Shown: piece by piece, positions 61,101 through 64,000 of the stretch
Numbering within the stretch: position 1 is the first letter of the stretch
Layout of the letters: the number at the start of each line of letters is the position of its first letter
Source of the DNA: Davidsoniella eucalypti
Lineage: Eukaryota; Ascomycota; Sordariomycetes; Microascales; Ceratocystidaceae
DNA length: 64,000 nt
NCBI GenBank assembly: GCA_004009845.1
Contig: RMBW01000109.1
Coordinates: forward strand, 1 to 64,000
Reading direction: 5' to 3'
Position numbers and translations under genes: made by a program
The notes under the pieces: model-generated
Databases searched by the model: none
Seen by the model: the letters and a program-made list of their open reading frames with translations, nothing else
Told to the model about the DNA's origin: nothing

Positions 61101-62282
61101 TTTATTGTGAGTAATATTTCGGATAAATAGAGTATTCAACATTACAACATTAGTGTATATAATATATTGCCCCCCTAAAATATGATATGGATGTGTGATA
61201 GGGTGTCATGTACAAGCAATGTAGCTTTCCCGATAGAGCTAGCACTTTCTATGGAAGTCACAAATCTTCACAAGACAAGCACTATGATTAAGTCGTTAAG
61301 CGTCTGGCTTAATCTCACAGGTATATACGGTATGAAACCATTTATGTACTGGCATTCACAAGGCAAGTGGCATATACGAGATAGACAAGAGATAGTTGTT
61401 TGTCGTGATGGATAATGACTGCAATCATCAATCATCTATATTTTGGTTAGCTAATAGAAACATAACACGACCATTAATAAACGTAGAGATAAGAGATGTG
61501 TTGATGTACAATGTTCATGACCTATACATGTTCTTGGGGATTATCAAATCTCAGCATAACCGACTATTCTTCAGATTCACTGTTGAATCAAGAGCCATCT
61601 ATCTCATTCTGTTATACAAGTTCTATCGCAAATTCCAGAAGAGTCTATTCTGCGTGATCTAGCGATCGGCCAGATAACCAAATATAAGCTCCTATGTAGT
61701 TGTTCTACGGCCCTTCATATTCGAAATCTTCAGCTCGAAATACAACGAAAGATTGAGTACGAGTCGATCAACCAATCGACATGATAGAAAAATTGAGGGT
61801 TTCGTGTAAATGAGCAGCACCAATACAGCAGATAAAAGGGATACAGACACAGAAAACCATGATCATCTACTAGTCATGGTGCGTACGATTTCACATCCAC
61901 AACACTTCTATCAAGTTTGTGACGTTCGCTCATATATCGCCTTCGTATCACTGTCTGGAACTAGAAGATAGATATACAAGGATCAAGTCATTACTTGTAA
62001 CACTTACTTGCTGCAACTACGGCAAAGTAAGAAAACTAAACGTCAGACCATCGGGAAGTTGGTTGTGGTGTGTCAGGATGTCGCCTTGTGGTAGGATTCT
62101 TTTTTTTTTGTCCTTGTGTATCCGATCCGCCCTCCAGGCGATCGGAATTTGATCACATATGGTACACAGTAGAAACAATAAGATAAATGATAGTCTCGTT
62201 CTCTGTTTCCATCCGCTAGATCGACCGCTTCGAACATTTGGTTGACTATCACGATACAATGTGCAAATAGTGATGCTCAGCA

Positions 62283-62293
62283 AGGGTTAGGGT
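62283..62293 (+). promoter_or_regulatory. Telomere-like AGGGTTAGGGT upstream of TBCB
   Basis: Eleven bases of telomere-type sequence, 467 bp upstream of the tubulin cofactor B start and in the same orientation. It echoes the motifs before SERF and TRM9. A shorter match like this is less unlikely by chance than the one at 27755. Confidence 0.35.
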
Positions 62294-62759
62294 CTACATA
62301 CCGACTCGTCTGTGTAACCAGATTGAGTAAAGTAGTTCCTTATCGATAAGACAAAACTACTCAAGTGTGTTGTTCTCTCAGATTAGAGTTGATATCCTCC
62401 CCCACTTTTTGGTCAGGCTTTATGCCATTTCAAGGGTAGATATGAAGCTTGGATGGAAGCGTTCCCTTTTGACGATACAGTAAGCTTGCATAGGAGAGTT
62501 TTGGATTTAGGGTCCCTTTATCTGTCCCCATTGTTGATGACCAGTTGAACGCCTTAAAGGAGGAAAACTACAATAGCTAAACAGGGGCTAGAAATCTAGG
62601 TAACAAGTTAAAAGCAAGCCACTTAAGTCCCGATCTTGCATATTCTGAAGAAGAAGGCCTAATAAAAAGAGTCGGTAAGCATATGTTCTGCCTCTATTAA
62701 CCAAGCCGTCTGCTAACACTTCATTGAAAGTTCAAAACTGGTTAATTCACACTATCAAA
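62294..62759 (+). promoter_or_regulatory. Probable promoter and leader region of TBCB
   Basis: The 470 bp between the telomere-like motif and the ATG at 62760 hold no other gene. No clear TATA box is seen. The assignment rests on position only. Confidence 0.35.
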
Positions 62760-63604
62760 ATGGCCGATGTTTCGCTGTTCGTAGTGTCGGAATACTCCGC
62801 GTCCGAGAGACGTATCACGCCGTCATGGTCCATTGACCAGTTCAAGAGCAAGATGGAGAGCGTCACCGGTATCCCTCCTTCGTGCCAACAAGTCACGTAC
62901 AAGACTCCAGGTGGACAGATCATCCCTGTGACAGCTGCTGACGAAGAGAATACGACTCTGGAGTTTCTCAACCTGAGCCGTACGGGCGAAATTCGCGTAA
63001 GTATATATTTATCATCCCTCTATTCTGGAGAGCAGACATGTCTCAAATCACAGGAACCCAGAGCCCCTTTTGATACCTCAAGTTCCTCAAGTCTAACCCT
63101 CACTCTTTGACAAAGGTCAATGACACGCGTCCTGCCTCGGCGCGGCCCAACTACAACGACGTCTCCAATGTCGAAAAGTACGTGATGCCCGACGAAGAGT
63201 ATGACCAGAAGTCCGACTCCGTGCGTGCCTGGAAGAAAGCACACCAACTCGGTCGCTTTGACCCAGATGCGCCAACCGCTGAAGCCGAGCGTCTACGCTT
63301 GATGAACGAAGAAATCAGCGAGCGCGGTATCTCCGTCGGCATGCGGTGCCGTGTGGGCGCCGTCGATGACCGCCGTGGCGTTATTTCCTATGTCGGCGAG
63401 GTGCCGGAGATTCCCAACGGCGCTGGCCCATGGATTGGCGTTCAGCTAGACGAGCCTGTTGGCAAAAATGACGGAAGCATTCAGGGCAAGAGGTATTGGG
63501 GTACTGAGTCGTCAATGAAGCACGGCGTCTTCGTACGCGCGGAACGTGTGGAGATTGGCGATTTCCCAGAACTAAACGAGCTTGAGGAGATGGAGGAGAT
63601 TTAA
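62760..63604 (+). CDS. ALF1: Tubulin-folding cofactor B (Alf1/TBCB)
   Basis: Two exons (62760-62996 and 63116-63604) join in frame to 241 residues, the usual length. The ATG at 62760 gives MADVSLFVVSEYSASERR, which starts the ubiquitin-like domain (residues 1 to about 85). A linker with the conserved NVEKYVMPDEEYDQ and DSVRAWKK follows. The C-terminal CAP-Gly domain (about 155-230) is complete, with GPWIGVQLDEPVGKNDGSI and GKRYWG. The protein ends in an acidic ELEEMEEI tail, as expected for this family, which uses it to engage tubulin and TBCE. TBCB binds alpha-tubulin after CCT folding and, with TBCE, feeds heterodimer assembly. The intron has donor GTAAGT and acceptor ACAAAG. Identification is firm. 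Confidence 0.94.
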
Positions 63605-64000
63605 GATACCCCCGTTGGCGGCATATAGTAGTAGTATCTAATAGCAATAAGAACTAGTCGTTCATACCACTCAAGCTTCATATTCAAATATCTTCTTCCC
63701 ATATCACCCATGTCAGTGACCGCCTACCCAGTAAAAACCGAGTTCTTAGCCTAGATCGATATCAACGTATATTTCTAGTCCGCGTCTCCGTGGTATCGGC
63801 GTTCGAGTTGCTCCATCCCGAGACTCCATTGCAGCCAGATCTTGACAGCCAAACGCCTAAAGAATGGCTATAGATCATACGCCTAGCTCAGCCACATCTA
63901 GACTGTTGGGCAATTCCATTTGTTCCTTTTTAGAATAGACATCCTATTTAATATGACATAGGAACGACTATATTCATCAGTTTTTTTAACAAAACCTACA
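63605..64000. other. Downstream region of TBCB
   Basis: This is the 3' UTR and intergenic sequence to the window edge. An AATAAG at about 63646 could serve as a polyadenylation signal. No further gene is visible. Confidence 0.4.

Larger units (their letters stand above)
41301..62282. other. Gene desert of about 21 kb
   Basis: No conserved protein-coding gene, tRNA or rRNA was recognised. The sequence is not uniformly AT-rich and shows no long repeats by eye, so it does not look like a RIP-degraded transposon block. It holds many homopolymer tracts, TA and TGTATATT simple repeats, GTACAG-like motifs (39.6-42.5 kb), and a few small coding-like frames listed separately. It may carry non-coding RNAs or long-range regulatory DNA for the MYB gene; that is inference. 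Confidence 0.5.

Noticed and set aside
61182..61662. Two overlapping plus-strand frames of 77 and 88 codons
   Set aside because: They are in different frames, the second has no ATG, and neither shows a domain or convincing splice link.
1..64000. Genome-wide use of TAG as a sense codon
   Set aside because: Cupredoxin, AKR, TRM9 and MYB all end at TAG in positions that match the expected protein ends, so TAG works as a normal stop.

Overview
This window is nuclear DNA from a filamentous ascomycete (Pezizomycotina). A Sordariomycete, perhaps one of the Hypocreales, is the best guess; that is inferred from gene content and not proven. The evidence is short spliceosomal introns (54-240 bp, GTRAGT or GTATGT donors, CTRAC-like branch sites), polypyrimidine leaders upstream of ATGs, a dispersed single 5S rRNA gene, and typical fungal families: a serine-rich cupredoxin, a DUF7598-type four-helix membrane protein and an F-box/ankyrin protein. 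No bacterial-type operons, CRISPR arrays, intact transposons or tRNA genes were seen.

The left third is gene-rich. In order it holds a secreted cupredoxin (+), a 4F5/SERF protein (-), a four-helix membrane protein (+), the mRNA 3'-end factor PCF11 (+), a 5S rRNA gene (+), an aldo/keto reductase (-), and an F-box/ankyrin gene (+) whose otherwise open frame carries two in-frame TAG codons. A gene-poor stretch of about 10.6 kb follows, then the tRNA-wobble methyltransferase TRM9 (+), another 7.5 kb almost empty, a proline/histidine-rich MYB/SANT protein (-), a 24.5 kb desert, and the tubulin-folding cofactor B gene (+) at the right edge. The deserts are not obviously AT-rich or built of repeats. 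They hold homopolymer runs, simple repeats and a few coding-like fragments that I list at low confidence.

The genes do not form one pathway. Several are housekeeping functions: PCF11 in cleavage/polyadenylation, TRM9 in wobble-uridine methylation of tRNA, TBCB in tubulin folding, SERF in proteostasis. Three of these (SERF, TRM9, TBCB) have a telomere-repeat-like motif upstream in the same orientation as the gene.

The most interesting item is the F-box/ankyrin gene. It keeps one reading frame over about 2 kb, broken only by two TAGs. That pattern fits recent pseudogenisation, or UAG-to-UGG A-to-I mRNA editing as known from the sexual stage of Sordariomycetes.
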